Assembly (NCBI GenBank): GCA_013327885.1
Contig: JABUMY010000009.1
Location: 182,423 to 246,422, forward strand
Length of the DNA: 64,000 bases
Direction: 5' to 3'
From: Flavisolibacter longurius
GTDB taxonomy: Bacteria; Bacteroidota; Bacteroidia; Chitinophagales; Chitinophagaceae
The position numbers were made by a program, and so were the translations under genes. Positions 16,956-26,549 of the stretch are shown piece after piece. The notes under the pieces were generated by a model. The model made no database searches, was not told the origin of the DNA, and worked only from the letters and a program-made list of their open reading frames with translations. The first letter of the stretch is position 1. Every line of letters starts with the position of its first letter.

Positions 16956-19900
16956 ATGAGAAAAATCTTTTTTGGCTTACTGATGTTGCTGGCCGAAATG
17001 GCCGGTGCGCAGCAGCGGTTCAACAATGAGTGGATCGACTATGCCAAAACCTACTATAAGTTTAAAGTGGGCAGCAACGGTGTTTTTCGCATCACGCCGG
17101 CCACGCTGGCGGCCGCAGGCCTCGACAATGTTTCCGCTGAACAGTTCCAGCTTTGGCGCAACGGGGTAGAGGTTCCCATTTATACTTCGAAAGCATCCGG
17201 CAGCTTAACGGGCACCGATTACATAGAGTTTTGGGGACAAATGAACGACGGCAAAGCCGACCGGGAAATGTACCGCGATCCCAGTTTTCACCTGAATGAC
17301 AAATGGAGCCTGCTGACGGATTCGGCTACTTACTTTCTTACGGTAAACCCATCGGGCAGCGCCCGGCGCCTGCAACCCGAAGCCAACAATGTAGCCAGCA
17401 ATACGCTGCCAGCAGAACCTTATTTTATGTACACCACCGGTACCTGGTTTCGCAACCAGCTTAACCGGGGGCTTTATTACGTTGTGGGATCTGATCACTT
17501 GTATGCGTCGTCGCACGACATGGGAGAAGGCTGGACGTCGACGGACATTCCCCGCGATGGCAAACTCGCAACAAGCCTGTCCAACTTGTTTGTAGCAACC
17601 AGCGGCCCTGCGGCCAACCTGAAAATAGCAACCTCCGGCAATGCTTACAACTCACGTCGCTATACCGTTACCGTCAATGGTGATTCGGTGCTTGGCGACT
17701 TGTTACCGTTTATGAATTTTTCGGTGAAAGAAGCCAGTTTTCCTGTGAGCCGAATTGCGAGTGGAAGTGCTGCTGTGGTGGTGAGCAATATTACCGATCC
17801 CTGTGGCACATCAACCTGTCCGGTAGACAGGATGGTGGTGCACAAGTTTGAACTGACCTATCCCCGCCTTTTCAATTTTGGCAACCTGGCAAATTTTGAA
17901 TTTTCCCTGCCTGCTTCCCAAGGCAATTACCTTGAGATCGCCGGTTTTGCGCATGGCAACGTACCACCCGTACTGTATGACCTGACTAACGGCAAGCGCT
18001 ATGTTGGACAAATCTCCGGTTCGCTGGTGAAAGTGGTGTTGCAGCCTTCTGCCACACCCCGCAACCTTGTGATGGTAAGCCAGGCACCTGCCAACATCAG
18101 CAGCATCCAGGCTTTGGAGACCCGCAATTTTATCAACTACAATACGGCGGCAACACAGGGTGATTACCTCATTATTTCAAACCCTCTCCTGTTCAACGGT
18201 GCTAATGGCGCCAACCCGGTGCAGGAATACCGCGACTACCGTGCATCGGCCATTGGCGGCAGCTATAACGCCAAAATTTATCTTGACGACCAGTTGATCG
18301 ACCAGTTTGCATTCGGCATCAAAAAACATCCTGCCGGCATCCGCAATTTTATCATGTTTGCCCGCAGTCGCTACCCGGTTGCCCCAAAGCATGTATTTCT
18401 TATTGGTCGCGGTGTGCATTATGTACACCAGCAGACCTACCAGAATAACAGTAATCCTGCTGTAAAGGCCAATCTTGAAAAGCTGAATTTGGTACCCACG
18501 TTCGGCTACCCTGCATCGGACATGCTGTTAGGCGCAGACCTGAGCAATTCCCGGCCGTTGGTGCCTGTGGGTCGTCTCACTGCTATCACGCCGGCAGAAG
18601 TATCCACTTACCTGAAAAAAGTAAAAGATTACGAAACCGCACAGCGCACCCTGTCGCCATCCATATCCGACAAAGATTGGATGAAACAGGTTTTGCACAT
18701 TATTGGTGCCGGTGATGTTTTTCTGGATGATATTCTTTTCCAGTACATGGAAAACTACCGCAACAAGATCCAGGATTCACTGATGGGTGCCAAAGTAACA
18801 ACGTTCCGGAAAGTAAGTACCAACAACGTGGAGCAATTAAACGATGAGGACCTGACAAGGCTTATCAACAACGGGGTCAGCCTGATCACGTACTATGGCC
18901 ACTCTTCCGCCACAACGCTTGAATTCAACCTTGATGATCCGGCCAATTACAACAACCCTGGCAAATACCCGATGTTCTTTGCATTGGGCTGTAATGCCGG
19001 CAACACGTTTGACTACAATGAGGGCCGGTTTGCGACACGATCTTATTTGTCGGATAAATATGTACTGGCGCCTGAAAGAGGTTCCATCAATTTCCTGGCC
19101 TCCACACACTTCGGCGTTGTGCATTACCTGGATATCTATAACTCAAGGGCTTATGCCAACATGTCAACCACACTTTACGGTGCCACCATTGGCGAGATCA
19201 TGCAAAAGACCGTCCATGATGTCTATGGCTATACGGATGATTTTTTTGCCCGTGCCAATGCAGAAGAAACCGTCATGAACGGTGATCCTGCCATCCGGCT
19301 GAACCAGCAGCCCAAGCCGGATTATGCCCTTACGGATGATATGGTCAGCGTGTCACCCAGTTTTGTTTCGGTTGCCGACCAATCCTTCGCGGTAAAAGTG
19401 CAGTTTAAAAACCTGGGCCGGGTAACCAACAAAAGCATTGTAGTGGAAACCAAGCGGCAGTTCCCGGACGGCGTTACCGAAGTGATCCGCCGCGATACGG
19501 TTAGGGGTACCCGCTATATGGATTCACTGGTATTCAATGTGGGCATCGATCCTATACGCGACAAAGGCAACAACAAGATCTTTGTAACGGTGGATGCGGA
19601 CAACATGGTGGATGAGCTTTTTGAGACCAACAATTCCGCATCTCGTGAGTTTTTAATTTTTGAAGACGAAGCCCGCCCAGTCTATCCCATTAATATGGGA
19701 ATTGTCAACCAGCCATCAGTGACGTTGAAAGTTTCCACTGCAAATCCGTTTGCTCCAGCTCGTTCCTATCGTTTAGAAATTGATACTACGGAGCAGTTTA
19801 ATTCTCCGGGGAAAGTGATAGTGAATAAAACTGCCGCAGGGGGGCTGATTGAATTTGAGCCAGGTTTCCCATTTAAAGACAGCGTGGTTTATTATTGGCG

Positions 19901-22037
19901 GGTAGCACCAGAAATAACAACCGGCAGCTATTCCTGGAATACGTCTTCATTTGTTTACTTGAGTAATCATGCAGTGGGTTTTAACCAGTCGCATTTTTAT
20001 CAGCACCAAAAAACCAATTTGAATCATTTGATACTGGAAAAAGGTCCTGCATGGCATTTTCCTGTTTCCAAAAATAATCTCCTTATTAAGAGTGGTGTAT
20101 TTGTTACTGCTGTAACACAAGCAGCAGAATTTTCTGTCGCCATTAACGGATCCAATGATTTAATTCGTAGTATTTGTGCATGGCCAAGTCTTGTCATCAA
20201 CGTATTTGATCCAGTTACGTTCAAACCTTGGTTCAATGCAGCCTCCGGGCAACCGGGCCAATATGGGAGTGACGATGTTTGCGGATCAGACCGTGTTTAT
20301 AATTTTCAATATGTTTTGAATAATGCTGATAAGCGTAAAAAATTGGTTGAATTTCTTGAAAGGATACCATCGGGACATATTGTGACTGTTCGCAATTTCG
20401 GAACATCTGAGCCACAGAATAATGTGTTTGTTGATGTTTGGAAAAAAGACACGGCAACATTGGGAAGAAATCGCTCAATATATCACCATCTGCAGAACCA
20501 GGGTTTTATGGACGTCGATTCATTTTACAGACCTCGTGCATTTATTTTTACTTATAAGAAAGATGCAAAAGCAGAGGTCGGGCCTAAATCGCTTTTTAGT
20601 GAAGGGATTTATGATAAAATTGCTTTATCAGCAGATTATTTTACGCCGGATACAATTGGATATGCAACCTCGCCACTATTTGGACCAGCCAAAAACTGGA
20701 AGGAGTTCCGATGGGGAGGTAAAACGATCGATCAAGGTGGTGGTGACAATGTTCAATTTAGTCTTATTGGAATTAAAGAGAACGGCAGTGTTGACACAGT
20801 AATGAGTGGAATTAAAATGAACCAGCCCGTGGTTAGCCTGTCAGGCGTTGACGCCAAACAATTTCCTTATTTGAAAATGCATATGCGCAACGTTGATAGT
20901 ATCTATCATACTCCGTTTCAATTGGGATACTGGCGATTGACTTATGACCCGTTACCCGAAGGGCTGATGGCACCTAACCTATTCTTCCAAATGAAGGATA
21001 CCTTTGATGTTGGGGAGCCGGTAGATTTCCGTATAGCCTTTAAAAACGTCAGCGCCAGCAATTTTACCGATAGTATTGAAGTTAAAGTGCAGGTAACTGA
21101 TCGTAATGGCGTACTAAAACCGATTGCCGTACAACCGTTGAAGCCATTAAATGCCGATGATACAGCAGTTGTCCGGTTTAACATTGACACCAAACAATTG
21201 GTGGGAAACAATTCACTTTTCGTGGATGTAAATCCGGGAAACAAACCGCTGGAGCAATACCGATTTAACAACTTTGCCTTCCGCTACTTTTTTGTACGCG
21301 GTGATACACTAAACCCAATGATGGATGTAACATTTGACAACGTACACATTCTGAACAGGGATATTGTTTCTGCAAAGCCTGACATCCTAATCAAATTAAA
21401 AGATGAAGCAAAGTGGATGTTGCTTAATGATACATCCGTGCTGTCCGTGCAGGTGCGCTTTCCCAGCGGTCTTGTAAAGAGCTATCGCTACAATAGCGAT
21501 ACGCTGACCTTTACTCCGGCAACAGGTGCTCCCAATGCTTCAAATAATGCTGCGGTGCGTCTTCGGCCTTTCTTTATTGAAGATGGTGATTATGAATTAA
21601 TCGTAACGGGTAAGGATATGAGCAACAACGCAGCTGGCACCATGTCATACCGCGTTGGATTCCAGGTTATCAACAAGCCCATGATATCCAACATGCTTAA
21701 TTATCCCAATCCTTTTACAACATCTACGGCTTTTGTATTTACGCTTACCGGTTCTGAAGTGCCGCAGAACATCCGGATTCAGATCCTGACCGTAACAGGA
21801 AAAATAGTGCGGGAAATTACCAAGGCGGAATTGGGGCCGCTACGCATTGGCCGTAACATCACAGAATTTAAATGGGATGGTACTGATCAATATGGACAGA
21901 AGCTTGGTAACGGTGTTTATTTATACCGGGTAATCACCAATCAAAATGGTAAATCTTTGGATAAATACACGGCAACAGACGATCAAACAGATAAATATTT
22001 TAAAAAAGGATACGGGAAGATGTACCTTATGAGATAA
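16956..22037 (+). CDS. porU: Type IX secretion system sortase, PorU-like (gingipain-type C25 peptidase), long form
   Basis: PorU cleaves the C-terminal signal of type IX cargo at the cell surface and joins the cargo to a lipopolysaccharide anchor. The 1693-residue protein starts with a signal peptide ending about residue 19 (GAQQ). The C25 peptidase domain (roughly 390-790) shows the catalytic pair His649 in TYYGHSS and Cys679 in ALGCNAG. Two CARDB-like adhesion domains follow (about 790-910 and 1330-1440), and a FlgD-like Ig domain near the end carries NYPNPF and GNGVYLYRV. It is much longer than the roughly 1150-residue P. gingivalis PorU and resembles the extended PorU2-type proteins of Chitinophagaceae. 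From about 19690 to 20930 the base composition turns AT-rich, unlike the flanking domains. Confidence 0.88.
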   Translation: MRKIFFGLLMLLAEMAGAQQRFNNEWIDYAKTYYKFKVGSNGVFRITPATLAAAGLDNVSAEQFQLWRNGVEVPIYTSKASGSLTGTDYIEFWGQMNDGKADREMYRDPSFHLNDKWSLLTDSATYFLTVNPSGSARRLQPEANNVASNTLPAEPYFMYTTGTWFRNQLNRGLYYVVGSDHLYASSHDMGEGWTSTDIPRDGKLATSLSNLFVATSGPAANLKIATSGNAYNSRRYTVTVNGDSVLGDLLPFMNFSVKEASFPVSRIASGSAAVVVSNITDPCGTSTCPVDRMVVHKFELTYPRLFNFGNLANFEFSLPASQGNYLEIAGFAHGNVPPVLYDLTNGKRYVGQISGSLVKVVLQPSATPRNLVMVSQAPANISSIQALETRNFINYNTAATQGDYLIISNPLLFNGANGANPVQEYRDYRASAIGGSYNAKIYLDDQLIDQFAFGIKKHPAGIRNFIMFARSRYPVAPKHVFLIGRGVHYVHQQTYQNNSNPAVKANLEKLNLVPTFGYPASDMLLGADLSNSRPLVPVGRLTAITPAEVSTYLKKVKDYETAQRTLSPSISDKDWMKQVLHIIGAGDVFLDDILFQYMENYRNKIQDSLMGAKVTTFRKVSTNNVEQLNDEDLTRLINNGVSLITYYGHSSATTLEFNLDDPANYNNPGKYPMFFALGCNAGNTFDYNEGRFATRSYLSDKYVLAPERGSINFLASTHFGVVHYLDIYNSRAYANMSTTLYGATIGEIMQKTVHDVYGYTDDFFARANAEETVMNGDPAIRLNQQPKPDYALTDDMVSVSPSFVSVADQSFAVKVQFKNLGRVTNKSIVVETKRQFPDGVTEVIRRDTVRGTRYMDSLVFNVGIDPIRDKGNNKIFVTVDADNMVDELFETNNSASREFLIFEDEARPVYPINMGIVNQPSVTLKVSTANPFAPARSYRLEIDTTEQFNSPGKVIVNKTAAGGLIEFEPGFPFKDSVVYYWRVAPEITTGSYSWNTSSFVYLSNHAVGFNQSHFYQHQKTNLNHLILEKGPAWHFPVSKNNLLIKSGVFVTAVTQAAEFSVAINGSNDLIRSICAWPSLVINVFDPVTFKPWFNAASGQPGQYGSDDVCGSDRVYNFQYVLNNADKRKKLVEFLERIPSGHIVTVRNFGTSEPQNNVFVDVWKKDTATLGRNRSIYHHLQNQGFMDVDSFYRPRAFIFTYKKDAKAEVGPKSLFSEGIYDKIALSADYFTPDTIGYATSPLFGPAKNWKEFRWGGKTIDQGGGDNVQFSLIGIKENGSVDTVMSGIKMNQPVVSLSGVDAKQFPYLKMHMRNVDSIYHTPFQLGYWRLTYDPLPEGLMAPNLFFQMKDTFDVGEPVDFRIAFKNVSASNFTDSIEVKVQVTDRNGVLKPIAVQPLKPLNADDTAVVRFNIDTKQLVGNNSLFVDVNPGNKPLEQYRFNNFAFRYFFVRGDTLNPMMDVTFDNVHILNRDIVSAKPDILIKLKDEAKWMLLNDTSVLSVQVRFPSGLVKSYRYNSDTLTFTPATGAPNASNNAAVRLRPFFIEDGDYELIVTGKDMSNNAAGTMSYRVGFQVINKPMISNMLNYPNPFTTSTAFVFTLTGSEVPQNIRIQILTVTGKIVREITKAELGPLRIGRNITEFKWDGTDQYGQKLGNGVYLYRVITNQNGKSLDKYTATDDQTDKYFKKGYGKMYLMR

Positions 22038-22052
22038 AAAATTGAACATTAT

Positions 22053-22082
22053 AAAGCTGCCGGCAAAACCGGTAGCTTTTTT
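22053..22082 (+). terminator. Terminator of the porV-porU unit
   Basis: An 11-bp stem AAAGCTGCCGG/CCGGTAGCTTT (one G-U pair), 5-nt loop, then TTT(A)TTT. Confidence 0.85.
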
Positions 22083-22096
22083 ATTTCAGCACTGCA

Positions 22097-23260
22097 ATGA
22101 ATAATACAAGAGAAAATTTTCCAGCGCTAACTGGTATTCGGTTTTTAGCAGCCAGTATGGTGTTCCTGTTTCACTATGCTGATCTACTGTTCCCCGCCGG
22201 TGATCGGCCTTGGGGGTATTTTCTCTTACGACAATTAAATGTCGGCGTAACGGTTTTTTTTGTTTTGAGCGGCTTTTTGATCACGCATTGTTATTATTCA
22301 TTTCTCACATCCGGACAGCCACTGCGTCAGTATTTTATCAAGCGAATAGCCCGCATCTTTCCCCTTTACTGGGCAGTGCTTTTCGCCAATTTGGCTTTAA
22401 AAGAGTTAAACATATATCAACTACCTGATGCAAAAACCTTGTTATTAAATCTCTCGTTACTTCATGGCCTGAGTTCGCATTATATCTTTTCTGGCTTAAC
22501 GCAATCCTGGAGTTTAACAGTGGAAGAAACGTTTTATTTGTTTGCACCCCTTTGCTTTGCGCTGATCCGGTTCTGGAATTTATTCTGGCTTCAGGTGCCG
22601 CTGTTGCTAGGTGTTGGTTTGTTGTTCGTGTGGCTCTCTTCTGCATTTCCTTCTTTAAGAATTTGGGGTAATGATGAATATCTGTTTTCAAGCAATTTTT
22701 TTGGTCGGTGCTTTGAGTTTTTTGCAGGCATATTTGTGTGTTTGCAATTGAGGAAGCAAAAGAGTAGGAGAAGTGGTATTGTTTTTACCTTATTTGGCAC
22801 ATTCTCTTTTGTTGGTTTTCTAATTGTGTTGGCATTTTTAGCGTGGTGGAACCAGCAACCTTCCTATTATTTTTCATTAGCGAACGTATCATTATTCAAC
22901 TTTTTACTGCCGTGCTCAATCGCTATTTTTTATTACGGCTTACTTACAGAAAACACAATACTAAAAAAGTTTCTTTCTTCCAACCTGTTGGAGTTGTTGG
23001 GTAAAAGCTCTTATGCTTTTTACTTGCTGCACATTGGGATGGTTGCAGAAGTTTTCTTTTTTCATGTTACGCGTAATCTATTTCTATTATATCTGGTCTT
23101 GCAGCTAGTATCGGTGCTTGCTTATAAGTTTTTCGAAAAGCCAGTGTATTTTTCAATTCTAAAGAAATTTAAGTTACGCAATAGGCAAGGGATAATGTTG
23201 TCAAAGCAAAACTCGGTTGAAGTTGAGGTCGGCCAAGCAAAGCGTACAAGTGGCAATTAA
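22097..23260 (+). CDS. Acyltransferase family 3 membrane protein (OafA/YrhL-like)
   Basis: The 387-residue polytopic protein opens with the family signature FPALTGIRFLAASMVFLFHY, where His26 is the likely catalytic base. It continues with GVTVFFVLSGFLITHCYY, YFIKRIARIFPLYW and SWSLTVEETFYLFAP. About ten transmembrane helices are apparent. Such enzymes transfer acetyl or other acyl groups onto surface glycans such as O-antigen or exopolysaccharide. It begins the AT-rich accessory block right after porU and its terminator. The substrate is not known; a link to the glycan anchor used by PorU is conceivable from position only. Confidence 0.88.
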   Translation: MNNTRENFPALTGIRFLAASMVFLFHYADLLFPAGDRPWGYFLLRQLNVGVTVFFVLSGFLITHCYYSFLTSGQPLRQYFIKRIARIFPLYWAVLFANLALKELNIYQLPDAKTLLLNLSLLHGLSSHYIFSGLTQSWSLTVEETFYLFAPLCFALIRFWNLFWLQVPLLLGVGLLFVWLSSAFPSLRIWGNDEYLFSSNFFGRCFEFFAGIFVCLQLRKQKSRRSGIVFTLFGTFSFVGFLIVLAFLAWWNQQPSYYFSLANVSLFNFLLPCSIAIFYYGLLTENTILKKFLSSNLLELLGKSSYAFYLLHIGMVAEVFFFHVTRNLFLLYLVLQLVSVLAYKFFEKPVYFSILKKFKLRNRQGIMLSKQNSVEVEVGQAKRTSGN

Positions 23261-23379
23261 CAAGTAGTGGAAAATGATGGTGTCCGTGTTCTTTTCTTCT
23301 ATCGGTACAGTGAAAATTACCCGATTACACGGGTTGTTTATAAGGTTTACATTCTCAGCGCTATAACAATATTCATTCG

Positions 23380-24303
23380 ATGAATAAAAAATTAGTATAC
23401 ATATTTTTGATCGTTAGCGTCCTTAATCTGGTTGTTTTTGTGTTCAGAGATTTTTTTCAGTATGTTCCATACACTACATATGATTACTTATATGACCGGT
23501 GTGATGAAGGTTGTAAACAGTCTTGGGAAGGGCAGGGGGCACGTTTTAGTCAATCGGAATTAGCGGCTGGCAGGAAAATATTGGATTCCGTCATTTTGAA
23601 GTATGACCCTCCGGCAACGAAAGCATCTGCTATCGCATCTTTTCTTTATCGGAGTTTTAACTCGCAGATCGGTTCTCCCAGTGCGTTTATACAAACTGCT
23701 CAGCCATTGCAACAGTATCTATCCTTGCGTGCCGACAAAAACCAGGAACTTTGGTGTGGCAATTTTGGCACAATGTTCTTCTTTTTCTGCAGGGCTGCGA
23801 ACATACCCTGTCGAGCTATTGAAATAGTAAATAACGGCCAACATCACATTGTTAATGAATTCTATGATCAAAATTCGGGGAGCTGGATTTTTATAGATGC
23901 AATGTACAATCTTTCCCTGGTGAAAAATAATAAGGGCCATTACCTGAATCTGATTGATTTTATCGAGATTGTCGATAGTGCTGGGCAAAACTCCGCCAGC
24001 CAGATGGGAGGCGAATGGACATCATTTGTAAACAAAAATAAAATATTGCGTACTTACTATTCTTTACAAAGCCTGCTTTACTATTATCATGATTTTGATA
24101 AAGAAGCCGTATACTCGCTGTCTGAAAAACTAAAAAGATATTTTCTTCCTGTATCCTGGTACAAGGTCTATACCAAATTGCATAAAGTCAATTTTCTCTT
24201 TTTTTGCAAATCTGCCATTTTCTTATGCTGGACTTTGCTTTTGCTCATCATAATTCAAAGGTCGATCACCAAAATGTGGAATAAAAAGCAATATTCTGTT
24301 TAA
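23380..24303 (+). CDS. Membrane-anchored transglutaminase-like protein
   Basis: The 307-residue protein has an N-terminal membrane helix (about 5-22), a globular extracytoplasmic domain and a C-terminal helix (about 270-290). The domain carries a transglutaminase-type triad. C126 lies in ELWCGNFGTMFFFFCRAANIPCR, H156 in HHIVNEFYD and D173 in WIFIDAMYN, spaced as in the bacterial transglutaminase-like cysteine peptidases. These act as proteases, peptide N-glycanases or cross-linking enzymes, and the substrate is not predictable. An extra Cys pair, C41 and C45, may form a disulfide. The codon use is AT-rich like its neighbours. The 356-bp direct repeat begins over its stop codon. Confidence 0.78.
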   Translation: MNKKLVYIFLIVSVLNLVVFVFRDFFQYVPYTTYDYLYDRCDEGCKQSWEGQGARFSQSELAAGRKILDSVILKYDPPATKASAIASFLYRSFNSQIGSPSAFIQTAQPLQQYLSLRADKNQELWCGNFGTMFFFFCRAANIPCRAIEIVNNGQHHIVNEFYDQNSGSWIFIDAMYNLSLVKNNKGHYLNLIDFIEIVDSAGQNSASQMGGEWTSFVNKNKILRTYYSLQSLLYYYHDFDKEAVYSLSEKLKRYFLPVSWYKVYTKLHKVNFLFFCKSAIFLCWTLLLLIIIQRSITKMWNKKQYSV

Positions 24304-24653
24304 CGTGATATGCTAATTAAAATTTAAGTGCATGTTTGATTTGGGAGAGTTTGCGTCCATTTTGAAAATTTATCGAGTTGCGCAACGACATGGCCGAAAG
24401 TTTCGGGGAATTGTGATGCATAATCAGTCGCAAAGTTTATTATAAAGCAGGTTCTCCAAATCAATGTCCAGGGCCACCACCTGTACCTCAGAAAGCGAAG
24501 GCTTCCGCGGCTAATGCTGAAAGTAGCCACTGTTGTCTGTTTCCCTTTCAAGGAACTCTTTGCAAATCCGGTAAAACCTAAGGAAATTTGTGCGGATGTG
24601 GTGCGTAACGACTGTGTCGGTTTATTCACTTACATCGACAACGGCACAACATC
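24298..24653. repeat. 356-bp direct repeat, copy 1
   Basis: Collinear with copy 2 at 26135-26490, about 19 mismatches and no net insertion or deletion (about 95% identity). Nearly all differences fall in the first 225 bases, and the last 120 bases differ at one position. It starts GTTTAACGTGAT and ends GGCACAACATC. It overlaps the stop codon of the transglutaminase-like gene. Both copies contain open minus-strand frames of 101 codons, but most substitutions change the amino acid, so coding is doubtful. Confidence 0.92.
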
Positions 24654-24709
24654 ATTCTCATTAAACAAACATAGCTATCTTCTCAACAGCTCAACTCGTA
24701 AATCTTAGT

Positions 24710-26014
24710 TTATTCTAAACGAGACGATAGTGATAATGCATGATTTTTTTTCTCGACAGTATGCGCCCAAATTATTAGATACGCGGCTAACATTATAGCT
24801 ACGTTTACAACTTCAAACCTTGGGTAGTAGGCATTTCCAAAGAGAATAATGGGCACTACTGCACTCATTGAAGTCAAAAAGAAAAAAAACTTCAGCTTAA
24901 AAGTTGGGAGAATTTTGATGAAAATAAAGAACATCGCTGTAGCAAATGGAAGAAAAATAATGGCTAGCGGTGTAAAGATGAATTTACCATGCCCATAATC
25001 GAAACCTGTGTAATGTATGATATTGCTGAATACCAAAGCGTAGTTTAGCCCGGTGGTCCTATGATGATCATCATAATTTATAAACGGAAGCTGGAAAACG
25101 TCTACGAAAAAGCGTAATTCATTTGCATAATATAGATTGTGATAAATTGGAAGCAGAAGCGGCAGAATAAAAGAAATCGCTAAAACAACCTTTTGCTTAT
25201 TCTTTATTAAGATCCATACAAACAATAATAATACAGCTATTAGCATGTTTTGCCTTAGAAAAGGAATTAATCCTAGTAGAAATGCTGCCATTATTCTATT
25301 CTTTGGAACGAGGTACAGATAACACATCCACATTATAAGGGTAATAGTGAGCCATTCAGGTAACCCCATTAAAAGGTTCTTAATCAGGTAGGGACTGAAT
25401 AAAAGCGTTAGGACAACTAGACAGATCTGGAGTTTTCGTGATAGAAATGAATTATAAACGCATCTGTGGAAGAAGAAAACTGCCAGGACATATAATCCAG
25501 CGTTTAGAAATGATACAAACCTGTAGAGATCGCGGAACAGCAAAAGTTCAAAGTATATGAAATATCTGTATCCGGGCTGAGTGACATAGTGTTTCCCTAC
25601 ATCTTCAAAAAATAAGCTGTCACCACCCCACAAAGTATTATTATTAAACATATTTTTCGCATAGAGGTAATATCTAGCGAAATCATCTTCTCCGGTTGGC
25701 TGGAATGTTTGGAAAAGCAATGGTGTATAAGGTATGATTAGAAAACAGAAAAGTAGTATTGTTTTCAGAAGAACTGAATTAGTTAGTCCATACCGCAGAC
25801 CGGTGAAAGTAAAGTATGCAATCGCTATGAGAGGTGGAATAAATACACCTGCAACGTTCTTTCCAAAGTTATATGGAAACTGATCGAGTAAACGATAGCT
25901 GAATAATGCTCCAGTAATACCAATAGCACAACTGATGACATATGCCAGGAGTTCACCTTTGTCTTCGAACAATTTTAGTTTCCCTGCTGAAGATTCTTCA
26001 CTGTTAAAGTGCAT
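24710..26014 (-). CDS. Polytopic membrane protein, possible GT-C-type glycosyltransferase
   Basis: The 434-residue protein has about eleven hydrophobic helices. The loop after the third helix contains GEDDFARYYLYAKNMF, an acidic motif placed as in GT-C glycosyltransferases, which use lipid-phosphate sugar donors. No close family could be named with certainty. It lies on the minus strand between the two 356-bp repeat copies, and its codon use is very AT-rich. It may belong with the other polytopic gene beyond the second repeat in building or modifying a surface glycan, which is inference from neighbourhood. Confidence 0.62.
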   Translation of the reverse strand: MHFNSEESSAGKLKLFEDKGELLAYVISCAIGITGALFSYRLLDQFPYNFGKNVAGVFIPPLIAIAYFTFTGLRYGLTNSVLLKTILLFCFLIIPYTPLLFQTFQPTGEDDFARYYLYAKNMFNNNTLWGGDSLFFEDVGKHYVTQPGYRYFIYFELLLFRDLYRFVSFLNAGLYVLAVFFFHRCVYNSFLSRKLQICLVVLTLLFSPYLIKNLLMGLPEWLTITLIMWMCYLYLVPKNRIMAAFLLGLIPFLRQNMLIAVLLLFVWILIKNKQKVVLAISFILPLLLPIYHNLYYANELRFFVDVFQLPFINYDDHHRTTGLNYALVFSNIIHYTGFDYGHGKFIFTPLAIIFLPFATAMFFIFIKILPTFKLKFFFFLTSMSAVVPIILFGNAYYPRFEVVNVAIMLAAYLIIWAHTVEKKNHALSLSSRLE

Positions 26015-26134
26015 TTTGTTGTGGCAATTTTTAGCGGCAAAAAAAAGGAAAAAAAGGTATAATCTGTTTTTAAGGTAGATTTTCTATAGTTCCATCAATT
26101 TTTGCCTTCAATGTTCAGGAGCTTCATAAATAAA

Positions 26135-26490
26135 GTTTAACGTGATGTGCTAATTAAAATTTAAGTGCATGTTTGATTTGAGAGAGTTTGCGTCCATTTT
26201 GAAAATTTATCCAGTTGAGCAACGACATGGCCGAAAGTTTCGGGGAATAGTGATGCATAATCAGTCACAAAGTTTACTCCAAAGCAGATTCTCTGAATCA
26301 ATGCAAAGGGCCACCACCTGTACATCAGAAAGCGCACGCTTCCGCGGCTAATGCTGAAAGTAGCCACTGTTGTCTGTTTCCCTTTCAAGGAACTCTTTGC
26401 AAATCCGGTAAAACCTAAGGAAATTTGTGCGGATGTGGTGCATAACGACTGTGTCGGTTTATTCACTTACATCGACAACGGCACAACATC
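26135..26490. repeat. 356-bp direct repeat, copy 2
   Basis: Second copy of the element at 24298-24653, in the same orientation and 1837 bp away. Here two plus-strand frames are open and joined by a TAATG stop-start (26351), whereas in copy 1 the first is broken by a stop. This shows at least one copy is not under coding constraint. Confidence 0.92.
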
Positions 26491-26549
26491 TTTAGCTTTG
26501 TACACACACACAGCTATTTTTATAAATAGCACAACATGATATTTTTTAT

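Noticed and set aside
24324..26466. Two similar 101-codon frames on the minus strand in the 356-bp repeats
   Set aside because: Of about 19 base differences between the copies, around 12 change the amino acid, and no family is recognised, so purifying selection on this frame is not seen.
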